Assembly: GCF_038003525.1 (NCBI RefSeq)
Contig: NZ_JBBOPI010000001.1
Coordinates: 1,045,001 to 1,109,000 of the forward strand
Length of the DNA stretch: 64,000 bases
Origin: Solibacillus sp. FSL H8-0538
Lineage (GTDB): Bacteria; Bacillota; Bacilli; Bacillales_A; Planococcaceae
Direction of reading: 5' to 3'
Within the stretch, counting starts at the first letter, position 1. Every line of letters starts with the position of its first letter. Below, piece after piece: positions 29,823 through 40,273 of this stretch. A program made the position numbers and the translations under genes. The notes under the pieces are model-generated. The model saw only the letters and a list, made by a program, of their open reading frames with translations, did no database searches and was not told the DNA's origin.

Positions 29823-30308
29823 ATGAGCAAAGTTACGTCAATTATTGAAGAACTCGTGACACCAATCACAGATGAACTGAATCTTGAACTAGTCGATATT
29901 GAGTTCGTGAAAGAAGGTCGCGATTGGTTCCTTCGTATTTATGTAGATACACCAGTGGGAGGCATTGACATCCTTCAATGTGCACAAGTGAGCGAACGCT
30001 TAAGCTTAGTTTTGGATGAAAAAGATCCGATTGAGCAAAACTATTATTTAGAAGTATCTTCACCTGGTGCTGAACGTCCACTGAAGAAAGAATCAGATTT
30101 TGAAAAGGCAGTTGGAAAATTCATCTTTGTGAAAACGTATGAGCCAATTAAAGATATGAAAGAATTCCAAGGCTATTTACGTGCATATACTGAACAAAGC
30201 CTAGAAGTGGAAATTCGTATTAAAACACGTAAAGTAACTGTACAAATTGAAAAAGAAAAAGTAGCGCAAGCTCGACTTGCTATCGATTTCTCAGATAAGC
30301 AAATTTAG
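29823..30308 (+). CDS. rimP: Ribosome maturation factor RimP
   Basis: 161 residues. The N-terminal alpha/beta domain carries LELVDIEFVKEGRDWFLRIYVD and DILQCAQVSERLS, then YYLEVSSPGAERPL, a family hallmark. The C-terminal part is a small SH3-like barrel. RimP helps assemble the 30S subunit. It begins the rimP-nusA-ylxR-ylxQ-infB group as in B. subtilis, with an AAGGAGG ribosome site. nusA starts 13 bases after. Confidence 0.96.
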   Translation: MSKVTSIIEELVTPITDELNLELVDIEFVKEGRDWFLRIYVDTPVGGIDILQCAQVSERLSLVLDEKDPIEQNYYLEVSSPGAERPLKKESDFEKAVGKFIFVKTYEPIKDMKEFQGYLRAYTEQSLEVEIRIKTRKVTVQIEKEKVAQARLAIDFSDKQI

Positions 30309-30321
30309 GAGTGAAAATAAA

Positions 30322-31455
30322 ATGAGTAGTGAATTACTAGATGCCTTAACTGCCCTAGAAGAGCAAAAAGGTATTTCAAGAGATGTATTAATTGAGGCGA
30401 TTGAGGCGGCTTTAGTAACGGCATACAAACGCAACTTCAACCAAGCGCAAAACGTGCGAGTTGATTTAAACCTAAAAACAGGCTCAATGGTCGTGTATTC
30501 ACGTAAAGATGTAGTAGAAGAAATGGAAGATGATCGCTTACAAATCTCACTTGAAGATGCGAAGCTAGTCAACCCTGCTTATGAAATCGGTGACATTTTA
30601 GAACAAGAAGTAACACCACGTAACTTCGGTCGCATCGCCGCGCAAACAGCGAAACAAGTTGTGACGCAGCGTGTACGTGAAGCAGAACGCGGACTTATTT
30701 ATGAAGAATATGTAGATCGTGAAGATGACATTGTAAATGGTTTGATTGAGCGTCAAGATGCACGTAATATTTATGTGAGCATTGGTAAAGTAGAAGCGGC
30801 ATTACCAGTAAACGAACAAATGCAAGGTGAAGTTTACAAGCCACAATCTCGTATTCGTGTATACATTACGAAAGTAGAGCGTACTACACGTGGACCACAA
30901 GTAATTGTATCTCGTACACATCCTGGTTTACTTCGTCGACTCTTCGAAATGGAAGTACCAGAAATCTTTGACGGTACTGTTGAAATAAAATCGATTGCAC
31001 GTGAAGCGGGCGACCGTTCGAAAATCTCAGTATTTGCACATAACGATGAAGTAGATCCAGTTGGTTCATGTGTAGGTGCAAAGGGCGCACGTGTGCAAAC
31101 AATCGTAAATGAATTAAACGGTGAAAAAATTGATATTGTTGAATGGTCAGAGGATCCAGTTATCTTCGTAGCAAATGCGCTAAGCCCGTCAAAAGTTTTA
31201 GACGTACAAGTGAACGAAGAAGAAAAATCAACAACAGTTGTCGTACCGGACTATCAATTATCTTTAGCTATTGGTAAACGCGGACAAAATGCACGCCTTG
31301 CTGCAAAATTAACTGGCTGGAAAATCGACATTAAGAGCGAAACAGATGCACGTGAATTAGGGATCTATCCTTCTTCAACAAGCGCATTCATTGTTCAAGA
31401 TGATGAATCTCAAGACGAAGTAGCATTCGATTTATACCAAGACGACGAAGAATAA
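30322..31455 (+). CDS. nusA: Transcription termination/antitermination factor NusA
   Basis: 377 residues, the Bacillus length, without the C-terminal acidic repeats of E. coli NusA. An N-terminal RNAP-binding domain is followed by the S1 domain (about 135-200), KH1 ([21 protein letters not shown]) and KH2 ([21 protein letters not shown]). NusA modulates pausing and intrinsic termination. The ATG at 30322 follows TTAGGAGTG; upstream in-frame starts lie in rimP. The end is acidic (QDDEE). Confidence 0.97.
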   Translation: MSSELLDALTALEEQKGISRDVLIEAIEAALVTAYKRNFNQAQNVRVDLNLKTGSMVVYSRKDVVEEMEDDRLQISLEDAKLVNPAYEIGDILEQEVTPRNFGRIAAQTAKQVVTQRVREAERGLIYEEYVDREDDIVNGLIERQDARNIYVSIGKVEAALPVNEQMQGEVYKPQSRIRVYITKVERTTRGPQVIVSRTHPGLLRRLFEMEVPEIFDGTVEIKSIAREAGDRSKISVFAHNDEVDPVGSCVGAKGARVQTIVNELNGEKIDIVEWSEDPVIFVANALSPSKVLDVQVNEEEKSTTVVVPDYQLSLAIGKRGQNARLAAKLTGWKIDIKSETDARELGIYPSSTSAFIVQDDESQDEVAFDLYQDDEE

Positions 31456-31511
31456 TTCTACGTGTTCATACGTTATTTCGTACGATGTTTTTGTAGGGAA
31501 GGTGAATACAA

Positions 31512-31790
31512 ATGTCGACAAATAAAAAAATTCCATTACGTAAATGTGTAGCTACAGGTGACATGCATCCAAAAAAATCAATGATTCGCGTCGTTCGTTC
31601 GAAAGAGGGCGAAGTGAGCGTTGATGTTACGGGCAAGAAATCTGGTCGTGGAGCATATGTTTCAAAAACAGAGGCTGCTGTTGAAATTGCACGCAAGAAA
31701 AATATTTTAGACCGTCAGTTAGAAGCAAAAGTGCCGAATGAAGTGTATGAGGAACTTCTTACGCTCATTCGCCGGGAGTCGATTTTATGA
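31512..31790 (+). CDS. ylxR: YlxR family RNA-binding protein
   Basis: 92 residues of the YlxR (RnpM) family, with PLRKCVATGDMHPKKSMIRVVR and the GKKSGRGAYVSK motif. In B. subtilis this protein has been reported to bind RNase P RNA and to affect gene expression. It is in the conserved nusA-ylxR-ylxQ-infB order. The stop overlaps the ylxQ start (TTATGA). Confidence 0.93.
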   Translation: MSTNKKIPLRKCVATGDMHPKKSMIRVVRSKEGEVSVDVTGKKSGRGAYVSKTEAAVEIARKKNILDRQLEAKVPNEVYEELLTLIRRESIL

Positions 31791-32095
31791 CGAATCCTGC
31801 ATTGCTTCAATTACTAGGTTTGGCGGCTCGTGCGCGTAAAGTAATCTCTGGAGAAGAACTAGTAGTGAAGGAAATCCGTAGTGGTAAAGCAAAATTAATT
31901 TTGCTTGCCTCGGATGCTTCACATAATACTAGTAAAAAGATTCAAGATAAATGTACGTATTACAACGTTGAGTATTATGTTTTTGGAGATCGTTATGATC
32001 TTGGACATGCTACTGGGAAAGAAGCCCGTGTAGCAATAGCTATTTCTGATAGTGGGTTTGCGAAAAAAATGTCTAGTCTACTCAACGAAAAATAA
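31787..32095 (+). CDS. ylxQ: L7Ae-type ribosomal-like protein YlxQ (RplGB)
   Basis: 102 residues with the L7Ae/L30e fold: [21 protein letters not shown] and [20 protein letters not shown] are typical. It is a K-turn-binding type protein of uncertain cellular role. It overlaps ylxR by 4 bases and precedes infB by 14 bases. Confidence 0.92.
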   Translation: MTNPALLQLLGLAARARKVISGEELVVKEIRSGKAKLILLASDASHNTSKKIQDKCTYYNVEYYVFGDRYDLGHATGKEARVAIAISDSGFAKKMSSLLNEK

Positions 32096-32109
32096 TCGGG
32101 GGTGAGCAG

Positions 32110-34476
32110 ATGAGCAAAGTAAGAGTTCATGAATATGCGAAAAAGGTAAATAAAACGAGTAAAGAAGTAATTGAGCAGCTTTCAAAATTTGAAGTTAAGG
32201 TCACTAACCATATGGCAATGCTTGAAAATGATGCTGTTTCAAAACTTGATTCTGTCTTTAAGCAAGTAACAGAACCGAAGAAAGCAACTCCTTCTAATTC
32301 AACTGCGCCAACAGGACAGCAAACTAAGAGTCCTAAAAGCGAAGGTCAAAGTCAAGGCCAAGTAAAGCAAGGCCATCAGGTAAAAAAGCAAGATTCACGC
32401 CCGCAAGCTACTACTAACAGTCATCAACCGAAAAAAGTTAACACTGCCTCAGGGCAAAATCAATCGTCTCAGGGCGAAAAACAACAGAATGTAAAAGGTA
32501 ACCAAAATAGAAATATGACACAAAATACTCCTAATAACCGCAGCACAGGCGGCGGTACAAATAATAATAACAGCAACAACCGTAACACTAGCGGTGGTAA
32601 TAACAATAATCGTAATAACAATAGCAAAGGTGGGTATACTCAACGTAGAAAGCCAGGAATCAATGGTGGTAAACGTCGTACACGCTCACAAAACCCTATT
32701 CAAGTAGTCCAAAAAGATCTACCTGAAAAAATTACTTTCTACGAGTCATTATCAGTAGCGGAGCTTGCTAAAAAATTACACCGTGAGCCATCTGAATTAA
32801 TTAAAAAATTATTCATGCTTGGCGTAATGGCAACAATCAACCAAGAATTAGACAAAGATGCAATCGAGCTAATTTGTGCTGATTACGGTGTAGAAGTAGA
32901 AGAAGAAATCCGTATAGATATTACTGATTTAGAAACTCACTTCGAACAAGAAGTAGTCGAAGGCGAATTATCAGAGCGTCCGCCAGTTGTAACAATTATG
33001 GGTCACGTTGACCATGGTAAAACAACATTACTGGACTCAATCCGTAATACAAAAGTTACAGCTGGAGAAGCGGGTGGTATCACTCAGCATATCGGTGCTT
33101 ACCAAGTAACTGAAGGCGACAAAAAGATCACATTCCTAGATACTCCTGGTCACGCAGCGTTCACAACAATGCGTGCGCGTGGTGCGAAAGTAACGGACTT
33201 AGCAATTATCGTAGTAGCAGCGGATGATGGTGTAATGCCTCAAACAGTTGAAGCGATTAACCATGCAAAAGCGGCTGAAGTGCCAATTATCGTAGCAGTA
33301 AACAAAATGGATAAGCTTGCAGCTAACCCAGACCGCGTTATGCAAGAATTAACAGAGCATGGTTTAGTACCTGAAGCTTGGGGCGGGGAAACAATTTTCG
33401 TACCAATTTCAGCACTAAAAGGTGAAGGAATTGACCAACTTTTAGAAATGATTTTACTTGTTTCTGAAGTAGGCGAACTTAAAGCTAATCCTAAACGTGC
33501 AGCATTAGGAACAGTAATTGAAGCACAACTTGATAAAGGTCGTGGTTCAGTAGCTACACTTCTAGTGCAAGACGGTACATTACGCGTTGGGGATCCAATC
33601 GTAGTAGGTCACGCTTATGGGCGCGTTCGTGCGATGGTAAATGACCTTGGTCGTCGTGTAAAAGAAGCAGGACCTTCAACGCCAGTTGAAATTACAGGTT
33701 TAAACGAAGTACCACAAGCGGGCGACCGTTTCGTAGTATTTGATGATGAAAAAACTGCTCGCCAGGTTGGTGAATCTCGTGCGATGACGGCAATTCAATC
33801 TCAACGTTCTGAAAAACAACGTATCACCCTGGATAACTTATTTGAACAAATGAGCCAAGGTGAAGTAAAAGAACTTAATTTAATCGTTAAAGCTGACGTA
33901 CAAGGTACAGTTGAAGCGATGGCTAGTTCTCTTATGAAAATTGATGTTGAAGGCGTTAACGTTAAAATCATCCATACGGGTGCGGGTGCAATTACTGAGT
34001 CGGATATTTCACTTGCGGCTGCTTCAAACGCAATCGTAATTGGCTTCAACGTACGTCCAGATACAAATGCTAAACGTGCAGCGGAAGCAGAAGGCGTAGA
34101 TATTCGTCTACACCGTATCATCTATAAAGTAATCGAAGAAATTGAGCAAGCGATGAAAGGTATGTTAGACCCTGAGTATGAAGAAAAAATCATCGGTCAA
34201 GCAGAAGTTCGTCAAACAATTAAAGTATCTAAAGTAGGTACAATTGCTGGTTCTTACGTAATCGAAGGTAAAATGCAACGTGATGCAGGCGTTCGTATTA
34301 TTCGCGAATCAATCGTTGTCTTCGAAGGTGAGTTAGACTCATTAAAACGTTTCAAAGACGATGCAAAAGAAGTAGCAAGAGGTTACGAATGTGGTATTAC
34401 AATCAAAAACTACAATGACATTAAAGAAGGCGACATTATCGAAGCCTACGTAATGGAAGAGATTGTACGTAAATAA
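32110..34476 (+). CDS. infB: Translation initiation factor IF-2
   Basis: 788 residues. An N-terminal helix-turn motif region ([20 protein letters not shown]) is followed by a Gln/Asn/Gly-rich linker at about 60-195 with long runs of Asn. The second N-terminal domain follows, then the G domain: [21 protein letters not shown] and NKMDK. Domains II-IV bind fMet-tRNA. IF-2 joins the 50S subunit to the initiation complex. The linker is unusually rich in Asn, probably disordered. Its stop overlaps the ylxP start (TAATG). Confidence 0.98.
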   Translation: MSKVRVHEYAKKVNKTSKEVIEQLSKFEVKVTNHMAMLENDAVSKLDSVFKQVTEPKKATPSNSTAPTGQQTKSPKSEGQSQGQVKQGHQVKKQDSRPQATTNSHQPKKVNTASGQNQSSQGEKQQNVKGNQNRNMTQNTPNNRSTGGGTNNNNSNNRNTSGGNNNNRNNNSKGGYTQRRKPGINGGKRRTRSQNPIQVVQKDLPEKITFYESLSVAELAKKLHREPSELIKKLFMLGVMATINQELDKDAIELICADYGVEVEEEIRIDITDLETHFEQEVVEGELSERPPVVTIMGHVDHGKTTLLDSIRNTKVTAGEAGGITQHIGAYQVTEGDKKITFLDTPGHAAFTTMRARGAKVTDLAIIVVAADDGVMPQTVEAINHAKAAEVPIIVAVNKMDKLAANPDRVMQELTEHGLVPEAWGGETIFVPISALKGEGIDQLLEMILLVSEVGELKANPKRAALGTVIEAQLDKGRGSVATLLVQDGTLRVGDPIVVGHAYGRVRAMVNDLGRRVKEAGPSTPVEITGLNEVPQAGDRFVVFDDEKTARQVGESRAMTAIQSQRSEKQRITLDNLFEQMSQGEVKELNLIVKADVQGTVEAMASSLMKIDVEGVNVKIIHTGAGAITESDISLAAASNAIVIGFNVRPDTNAKRAAEAEGVDIRLHRIIYKVIEEIEQAMKGMLDPEYEEKIIGQAEVRQTIKVSKVGTIAGSYVIEGKMQRDAGVRIIRESIVVFEGELDSLKRFKDDAKEVARGYECGITIKNYNDIKEGDIIEAYVMEEIVRK

Positions 34477-34754
34477 TGATTGTATACGCAGAGGTTGAGT
34501 TTATTATTCACACTGCCCATTCGTTAAAGGAAAAACGTGCCGTACTACAACGTATGGTTACGCGTACAAAGCAAAAATTTAATGTGTCCGTCGCGGAAAT
34601 TGATCATCAAAATGTGTGGCAGCGAACAAGAATTGCTCTTGTGGCTGTCTCCTCATCTAAAGCTGCAGCAGAGCGTGAAATTAATCATGCACTACACTTT
34701 TTACAATCAAATCCCGAGTGGGAGCAGCTTGAGTTTTACCGCGAATATTTATAA
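34476..34754 (+). CDS. ylxP: YlxP family protein (DUF503)
   Basis: 92 residues with the DUF503 pattern: EVEFIIHTAHSLKEKRAVLQ and FNVSVAEIDHQNVWQRTRIAL. Function not established. It is coupled to infB by a one-base overlap, and it lies before rbfA as in Bacillus. A 147-base structured gap follows. Confidence 0.92.
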   Translation: MIVYAEVEFIIHTAHSLKEKRAVLQRMVTRTKQKFNVSVAEIDHQNVWQRTRIALVAVSSSKAAAEREINHALHFLQSNPEWEQLEFYREYL

Positions 34755-34771
34755 ATATTGAAGGCTAGTGA

Positions 34772-34871
34772 AAGCGTTTGTCATTCGCAGAACCCAGCTC
34801 GATGAAGACGCGAATAGAACCCGTGTTCATGAGTGGACGAATCGAGCCAGTGGCAAAGAAGACGAACGCTT
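34772..34871 (+). promoter_or_regulatory. Candidate structured leader of rbfA
   Basis: AAGCGTTTGTC (34772-34782) pairs with GACGAACGCTT (34861-34871), 11 bp with one G-U, and GTG/CAC extends it. Inside, ATTCGC (34783-34788) can pair with GCGAAT (34810-34815), and GCTCGAT (34797-34803) with ATCGAGC (34841-34847). The last two helices interleave, so they are either a pseudoknot or alternatives. A GAAC/GTTC hairpin lies at 34817-34828. The rbfA ribosome site starts 15 bases later. No known riboswitch is recognised. Confidence 0.5.
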
Positions 34872-34901
34872 GCCACAGCAATAAAAAAGGTGGTGACATT
34901 T

Positions 34902-35246
34902 ATGTCTCTACGTTCAAACCGTGTAGCGGAGCAAATGAAAAAAGAGCTTGGTGAAATTATCGGTCGTAAAATTAAAGATCCGCGTGTAGGATTTGTCACA
35001 GTAACTGATGTTGCTGTAACAGGGGATCTTCAACAAGCGACAATTTACATCTCGTCTTTAGGCAACGACCGTGAACGTGCAGAAACACTTAAAGCTTTAG
35101 AAAAGGCTTCAGGTTTCGTTCGTTCTGAAATCGGTTCACGCATTCGTTTACGTCGTACGCCAGAATTATCTTTCGAATTTGATTCTTCAATCGAATACGG
35201 AAATAAAATTGACGCATTAATTCGTGGACTACACGAAGAGAAATAA
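34902..35246 (+). CDS. rbfA: Ribosome-binding factor A
   Basis: 114 residues from the ATG at 34902, which has AAAAGGTGGTG before it. KH-type fold motifs include [40 protein letters not shown] and [21 protein letters not shown]. RbfA acts in late 30S maturation and cold adaptation. Longer in-frame starts upstream run through the structured leader and are unlikely. Confidence 0.96.
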   Translation: MSLRSNRVAEQMKKELGEIIGRKIKDPRVGFVTVTDVAVTGDLQQATIYISSLGNDRERAETLKALEKASGFVRSEIGSRIRLRRTPELSFEFDSSIEYGNKIDALIRGLHEEK

Positions 35247-35255
35247 GTTTTTGAT

Positions 35256-35293
35256 AAGCCTGCGCTGCATACTTTATGCAGGCAGGCTTTTTT
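35256..35293 (+). terminator. Intrinsic terminator after rbfA
   Basis: AAGCCTGC (35256-35263) pairs with GCAGGCTT (35282-35289), with TGCATA/TATGCA inside, then a run of T. Confidence 0.88.
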
Positions 35294-35332
35294 AATCTGA
35301 AAATTTTGTTGAAGTGGCGAGGTTTATCCCAA

Positions 35333-35375
35333 AGGTGAAAGGATTCGTCCAAATTCTGGTTGGATTCTAGCACCT
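35333..35375 (+). other. Hairpin in the truB leader
   Basis: AGGTG (35333) pairs with CACCT (to 35375), and TCCAA (35348) with TTGGA (to 35364), separated by an internal loop. It lies 42 bases before truB. No role known. Confidence 0.35.
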
Positions 35376-35417
35376 AATGAAACCTAAATCAATCACTTTT
35401 TAAAGGAGCACAAACAG

Positions 35418-36329
35418 ATGAACGGAATTCTTCCTTTATGGAAAGAGCGCGGCATGACGAGTCATGACTGCGTATTTAAACTTCGAAAAATTTTACGAAC
35501 GAAAAAGGTTGGTCATACGGGAACACTGGATCCAGGTGTTGAAGGTGTACTACCCATTTGCATCGGGCAGGCTACACGGATTGCAGAATACTTAACAGAC
35601 ACAGGAAAAACGTACGAAGCAGTTGTATCAATTGGACGCACTACAACGACTGAGGATGCAGAAGGGGACACGGTTGAGGAAAACGTAGCACATAAATCAT
35701 TTTCACGTGAAGAAATTTTAGCTGCTCTAGCAAGTCTAACTGGTGAAATCCAACAAACGCCACCTATGTTCTCAGCAGTAAAGGTAAATGGCAAAAAACT
35801 TTATGAATATGCACGTGCAGGTCAAACAGTTGAACGTCCGACACGTACAATTACCATTTACGAACTTAAACTAGTAGATGACGCAGATCATTTTGAGGGT
35901 GAGGAAGTACGCTTCTCTATTCGTATTAAATGTAGCAAGGGTACATACATCCGTACACTTGCCGTTCAAATAGGTGAGGCATTAGGTTACCCAGCACATA
36001 TGCACGAGCTTGTGCGCACAGCATCGGGGACGTTCACAAGAGAAAAGTGCTTTACTCTTGCTGAAATCGCAGAAATGATGGAAGCAGGCGAACAGGGAAA
36101 ATTCCTATTGCCTGTAGAGTATGCATTATCAAATTATCCTTATGTTGAAATCACAGCGGACATAGAAAAACAAATTTTCAATGGACAAGTGATGCCGCTA
36201 CATGCATTATTAAATGATAATGAAAAAATTGTATATGGTGTTAATGGGCGTGCATTTGCGGTATATATCGCACATCCGACAAAGGAAGGCCAAATGAAGC
36301 CGGATAAAATTTTCCCTGAAGTTGAGTAG
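35418..36329 (+). CDS. truB: tRNA pseudouridine-55 synthase TruB
   Basis: 303 residues. The catalytic Asp38 lies in the motif GHTGTLDPGVEGVLPI. KTYEAVVSIG and GTYIRTLAVQIGEALG are also family motifs. A C-terminal PUA-like portion is present. It makes the conserved pseudouridine in the T-loop of tRNAs. It has an AAAGGAGC ribosome site, follows the rbfA terminator and precedes ribF by 15 bases. Confidence 0.97.
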   Translation: MNGILPLWKERGMTSHDCVFKLRKILRTKKVGHTGTLDPGVEGVLPICIGQATRIAEYLTDTGKTYEAVVSIGRTTTTEDAEGDTVEENVAHKSFSREEILAALASLTGEIQQTPPMFSAVKVNGKKLYEYARAGQTVERPTRTITIYELKLVDDADHFEGEEVRFSIRIKCSKGTYIRTLAVQIGEALGYPAHMHELVRTASGTFTREKCFTLAEIAEMMEAGEQGKFLLPVEYALSNYPYVEITADIEKQIFNGQVMPLHALLNDNEKIVYGVNGRAFAVYIAHPTKEGQMKPDKIFPEVE

Positions 36330-36344
36330 GAGGCTTTTATTGTT

Positions 36345-37298
36345 ATGAACGTTATTCATTTAAAATATCCACATCAGTTAAAACAAGCGGCACAAACGAC
36401 CGCTTATTCACTTGCAGTAGGTTTTTTTGATGGTGTTCATAAAGGGCACCAAGCAGTTATTCAAACAGCTATAAACAAAGCCCAGGAGCATGGGATGCAA
36501 AGTGCAGTCATGACTTTTGATCCACACCCATCAATTGTATTAGGTAAACGTAATGAAAGAGTTTTCTATATTACACCGCTTCAGCAAAAGCTAGATACAT
36601 TGAAAAAATTAGATGTAGATACAGTATTCGTTGTACATTTTACATCTGATTTTGCAAGGCTTTCACCTGAAGATTTCATCCAGTACTTTATTCGTGACTT
36701 GAATGTTAAGCATGTGACTGCTGGTTTTGATTATTCATTCGGTGCATTCGGAAAAGGGAATATGGAATTAATGCAGCAATTATCCAATGGTGATTATTCA
36801 GTGACCGTTGTTGACAAGCAAACGGATGCAGACGAGAAAATTAGCTCGACACGCATTCGTAAAGCTTTGCAGGATGGTAATATGGAGCAGGTTCGTACTT
36901 TGCTAGGACGTGCCTTTGAAGTGCCGGGTATTGTTGTACATGGTGATAAACGCGGGCGTACAATGGGCTTTCCTACTGCGAATGTACAGGCAATGGAAGG
37001 TTGCTTCACCCCTGCAACAGGCGTTTATGCAGTACAAATTCTTGTGCAAAACGAATGGTATAACGGTGTATGTAATGTCGGCTATAAACCGACATTTAAA
37101 AATCCGGACGATAAGAAATTATCGATTGAAGTGCATATTTTAAATTTCGATAAAAATATTTACGGTGAGGAAGTTGTAGTTGGTTGGTATAGCCGTATTC
37201 GCAGCGAACGTAAATTTAATGGCATTGACGAATTAATCACACAAATTGAACTAGATAAGCAGCAGGCCATTCAATATTTCGCCGAGTTATCATATTAG
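36345..37298 (+). CDS. ribF: Bifunctional riboflavin kinase/FAD synthetase
   Basis: 317 residues. The N-terminal adenylyltransferase domain has GFFDGVHKGHQ and the ISSTRIRKAL motif. The C-terminal kinase domain has GDKRGRTMGFPTANV and GVYAVQI. It converts riboflavin to FMN and then FAD in the cytosol. This gene is also called ribC in B. subtilis. A TAGGAGG ribosome site precedes it, and rpsO follows. Confidence 0.96.
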   Translation: MNVIHLKYPHQLKQAAQTTAYSLAVGFFDGVHKGHQAVIQTAINKAQEHGMQSAVMTFDPHPSIVLGKRNERVFYITPLQQKLDTLKKLDVDTVFVVHFTSDFARLSPEDFIQYFIRDLNVKHVTAGFDYSFGAFGKGNMELMQQLSNGDYSVTVVDKQTDADEKISSTRIRKALQDGNMEQVRTLLGRAFEVPGIVVHGDKRGRTMGFPTANVQAMEGCFTPATGVYAVQILVQNEWYNGVCNVGYKPTFKNPDDKKLSIEVHILNFDKNIYGEEVVVGWYSRIRSERKFNGIDELITQIELDKQQAIQYFAELSY

Positions 37299-37328
37299 TT
37301 GATTGCGCGTGGAAACTATGGTAATATT

Positions 37329-37396
37329 CATTAGTGCACAACTGTGCTCGAACCTTAGCTCGGCTTTCCGTTGCTCCAACGATTGCTGTGCTAATG
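37329..37396 (+). promoter_or_regulatory. Candidate S15 autoregulatory leader of rpsO
   Basis: CATTAG at 37329 pairs with CTAATG (to 37396) and adjacent CAC/GTG. It encloses GCACA/TGTGC (from 37336) and CGTTG/CAACG (37369-37373, 37377-37381), giving a three-way junction. Related Bacillus-type rpsO leaders bind S15 at such a junction and repress translation. Match to that class is by architecture only. Confidence 0.6.
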
Positions 37397-37426
37397 GGGA
37401 TACTTATATTTAGGAGGTCAATAACA

Positions 37427-37696
37427 ATGGCTATTACACAACAACGTAAAAACGAAATTATCGCTGAGTACCGTACTCACGAAAGCGACACTGGTTCACC
37501 AGAAGTACAAGTAGCAGTTTTAACAGCTGAAATCAACGCTTTAAACACGCACTTACGTACACACAAAAAGGATTTCCACTCTGAGCGTGGTCTTCTTAAA
37601 ATGGTAGGTCGTCGTCGTCACTTATTAAAATATCTTCGTGAAACTGACGTACAACGTTACCGTGAATTAATCACACGTTTAGGATTACGTCGTTAA
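37427..37696 (+). CDS. rpsO: 30S ribosomal protein S15
   Basis: 89 residues from the ATG at 37427 with TTTAGGAGG ahead. The sequence contains [46 protein letters not shown] and LLKYL. S15 binds 16S rRNA at the central-domain junction early in assembly. A longer in-frame reading upstream runs through the structured leader and is rejected. A terminator follows. Confidence 0.98.
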   Translation: MAITQQRKNEIIAEYRTHESDTGSPEVQVAVLTAEINALNTHLRTHKKDFHSERGLLKMVGRRRHLLKYLRETDVQRYRELITRLGLRR

Positions 37697-37705
37697 TCTG
37701 ACTAT

Positions 37706-37733
37706 AAAAAGCGGGAATTTTCCCGCTTTTTAT
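37706..37733 (+). terminator. Intrinsic terminator after rpsO
   Basis: AAAAAGCGGGAA pairs with TTCCCGCTTTTT, nearly without loop, followed by more T. Confidence 0.92.
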
Positions 37734-37998
37734 TTATGTTGTAAGAAATTAGCTTAAAAATGTCACATTGTTTGACAACGGCTGACGGATTGTCACGATG
37801 CCAACCTAAAGTTAAAGCGGCTCGTTTCCGCTGAAATTAGATAAAAAATAATCTTCTCCTAAATAAAAATGTAAATACAATTATTATAATGATAAATTAA
37901 TGAAAATATTTAGCATAGAAAATGCTTTTTTGATACACTTACTATAGTACATAAAAAGATAAGTAAAGTGTTTCAAGTAGAGGAAAGGGGTTCATTTA
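37734..37998 (+). other. Gap and leader before pnp
   Basis: No gene is seen. The first part holds TTGTCAC/TTGACA-like words and a small GCGG/CCGC hairpin near 37817. From 37850 it is very AT-rich. AGCAT/ATGCT (37912-37926) followed by six T is a weak terminator-like hairpin about 70 bases before pnp; it might be a leader attenuator. A ribosome site AGGAAAGGGG precedes pnp. Confidence 0.4.
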
Positions 37999-40110
37999 AT
38001 GAACGAAAAAAAGGTCTATTCGTATGAATGGGCTGGTCGTCCGCTTACAATTGAAGTAGGACAGCTAGCTAAACAAGCAAATGGTGCAGCTTTAGTGCGC
38101 TACGGGGAAACTGCAGTGCTTTCTACTGCAACAATGTCAAAATCTCCAAAGCCATTAGATTTCTTCCCATTAACAGTTAATTATGAAGAGCGTCTATACG
38201 CAGCAGGTAAAATTCCAGGAGGCTTCATTAAACGTGAAGGACGTCCATCAGAAAATGCGATTTTAGCATCACGTTTAATCGACCGTCCAATCCGTCCAAT
38301 GTTCCCAGACGGCTTCCGTAACGAAGTACAAGTTATTTCAATGGTTATGTCAAATGACCAAAATAATCCTTCAGATGTAGCGGCGATGTTCGGTTCATCT
38401 CTTGCATTAGCGATCTCTGATATTCCTTTCGACGGCCCAATCGCGGGTGTTCACGTTGGTTATATCAACGGCGAATTTATCCTTAACCCAACAGTAGAAC
38501 AAGCTGCACTAAGCACAGTTCACTTAACAGTAGCTGGTAACAAAGATGCAATAAACATGGTAGAAGCAGGTGCTTTAGAAGTACCAGAAGAAATCATGCT
38601 TGAAGCAATTATGTTCGGCCACGATGAAATTCAAAAATTAATCGCTTTCCAAGAGCAAATTGTTGCTGAAGTTGGTAAAGCGAAAGTAGAAATTACTTTA
38701 TACGAGCTAGATGCAGAACTGACTGCACAAATTAAAGATGCTTGTGAAACGGACATGAACGTTGCAATTCAAACAGTTGAAAAGCATGCACGTGAAGAAG
38801 CGATCACAGCAGTAAAAGAACGCATTGTTGCGTCATTCGTTGAGCAAGAAGCCGACGCAGATACAATGAAGCAAGTTAAAGGCATTTTAGATAAAATGGT
38901 GAAAGAAGAAGTTCGCCGTCTTATTACAGAAGACAAAGTGCGTCCAGATGGTCGTAAACTTGACGAAATCCGTGCACTTTCTTCTGAAACGGGCCTACTA
39001 CCACGTACTCATGGTTCTGCATTATTTACGCGTGGACAAACGCAAGCATTATCAATTTGTACACTAGGTGCTTTAGGTGACGTTCAAATTATCGATGGTA
39101 TCGGTATTGAAGAATCTAAACGCTTCATGCATCACTATAACTTCCCTCAATTTTCAGTTGGGGAAACTGGCCCTATCCGTGGACCAGGTCGTCGTGAAAT
39201 TGGTCACGGTGCGTTAGGTGAGCGCGCGCTTGTAGCTGTTCTTCCAGATGAAACAGTATTCCCATACACAGTTCGTTGTGTATCTGAAGTACTTGAATCA
39301 AATGGTTCAACGTCTCAAGCATCAATTTGTGCTTCTACATTAGCGATGATGGATGCAGGTGTTCCTTTAAAAGCACCAGTAGCTGGTATCGCAATGGGTC
39401 TTATTAAAAAAGGCGAGCACTACTCAATCTTAACGGATATTCAAGGTATGGAAGATCACCTTGGTGACATGGACTTTAAAGTAGCAGGTACAGCTAAAGG
39501 TGTTACTGCACTTCAAATGGACATTAAAATCGATGGTCTTTCTCGTAACATCCTTGAAGAAGCGTTAACACAAGCAAAAATCGGACGTATGCACATTTTA
39601 GAATCAATGCTTGCAACGCTGGCACAGCCACGTGAGAAATTATCTAAATATGCACCGAAAATTGTTGTCGTTAAAATTAATCCAGATAAAATCCGCGACG
39701 TTATTGGACCGGGTGGAAAACAAATTAATAAAATTATCGACGAAACTGGCGTTAAAATTGATACAGAGCAAGATGGTACAATTTACATCGCATCCGCTGA
39801 TGAGGATATGATTGCACGCGCTAAAGAAATTATCGAGTCAATCGTACGTGAGGCAAAAGTTGGCGAGTACTACATGTCAACAGTTAAACGTATCGAGAAA
39901 TTCGGTGCATTTTGTGAAATCTTCCCAGGTAAAGACGGCTTACTACACATTTCGGAAATTCAAGAAGAACGTACAAAAGCTGTAGAAGACGTATTAAAAC
40001 TTGGTGATCAAATTCTTGTGAAATGTATCGAAATCGACAACCAAGGCCGTGTAAACATATCACGCAAACTTGTTCTTAAAGAAGAAAAAGAACGCGCTGA
40101 GAACGCCTAA
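37999..40110 (+). CDS. pnp: Polynucleotide phosphorylase
   Basis: 703 residues. Two RNase PH-type domains flank an all-helical linker; motifs include [23 protein letters not shown] and the second core's [15 protein letters not shown] domain ([17 protein letters not shown]) and an S1 domain ([20 protein letters not shown] and GLLHISEI) end the protein. It degrades RNA 3' to 5' with phosphate. It has its own leader and a terminator downstream at 40227. Confidence 0.98.
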   Translation: MNEKKVYSYEWAGRPLTIEVGQLAKQANGAALVRYGETAVLSTATMSKSPKPLDFFPLTVNYEERLYAAGKIPGGFIKREGRPSENAILASRLIDRPIRPMFPDGFRNEVQVISMVMSNDQNNPSDVAAMFGSSLALAISDIPFDGPIAGVHVGYINGEFILNPTVEQAALSTVHLTVAGNKDAINMVEAGALEVPEEIMLEAIMFGHDEIQKLIAFQEQIVAEVGKAKVEITLYELDAELTAQIKDACETDMNVAIQTVEKHAREEAITAVKERIVASFVEQEADADTMKQVKGILDKMVKEEVRRLITEDKVRPDGRKLDEIRALSSETGLLPRTHGSALFTRGQTQALSICTLGALGDVQIIDGIGIEESKRFMHHYNFPQFSVGETGPIRGPGRREIGHGALGERALVAVLPDETVFPYTVRCVSEVLESNGSTSQASICASTLAMMDAGVPLKAPVAGIAMGLIKKGEHYSILTDIQGMEDHLGDMDFKVAGTAKGVTALQMDIKIDGLSRNILEEALTQAKIGRMHILESMLATLAQPREKLSKYAPKIVVVKINPDKIRDVIGPGGKQINKIIDETGVKIDTEQDGTIYIASADEDMIARAKEIIESIVREAKVGEYYMSTVKRIEKFGAFCEIFPGKDGLLHISEIQEERTKAVEDVLKLGDQILVKCIEIDNQGRVNISRKLVLKEEKERAENA

Positions 40111-40226
40111 ATAGAAGCGGATATCGCTTAAAGAGAGAAAAATATAGCGTGCCGTGGAAATTAAGTTTACAAAGATTCTGTACCAAAAGAGAATGACAGG
40201 TACGAACGAGTTAATATTACTTATAC

Positions 40227-40264
40227 AAAAGAGGGTGTACGCAATTTGTACAGCCTCTTTTTTA
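40227..40264 (+). terminator. Intrinsic terminator after pnp
   Basis: GAGG-TGTAC pairs with GTACA-CCTC, flanked by A and ending in a run of six T. Confidence 0.85.
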
Positions 40265-40273
40265 AAGGTTTTT

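Noticed and set aside
32521-32640. Asn-rich segment as a tandem DNA repeat or CRISPR-like array
   Set aside because: It is coding sequence of infB with irregular AAT/AAC codons and no constant repeat-spacer unit.
37334-37426. N-terminal extension of S15
   Set aside because: The frame is open upstream, but it lies in the structured leader, and the strong ribosome site serves the ATG at 37427.
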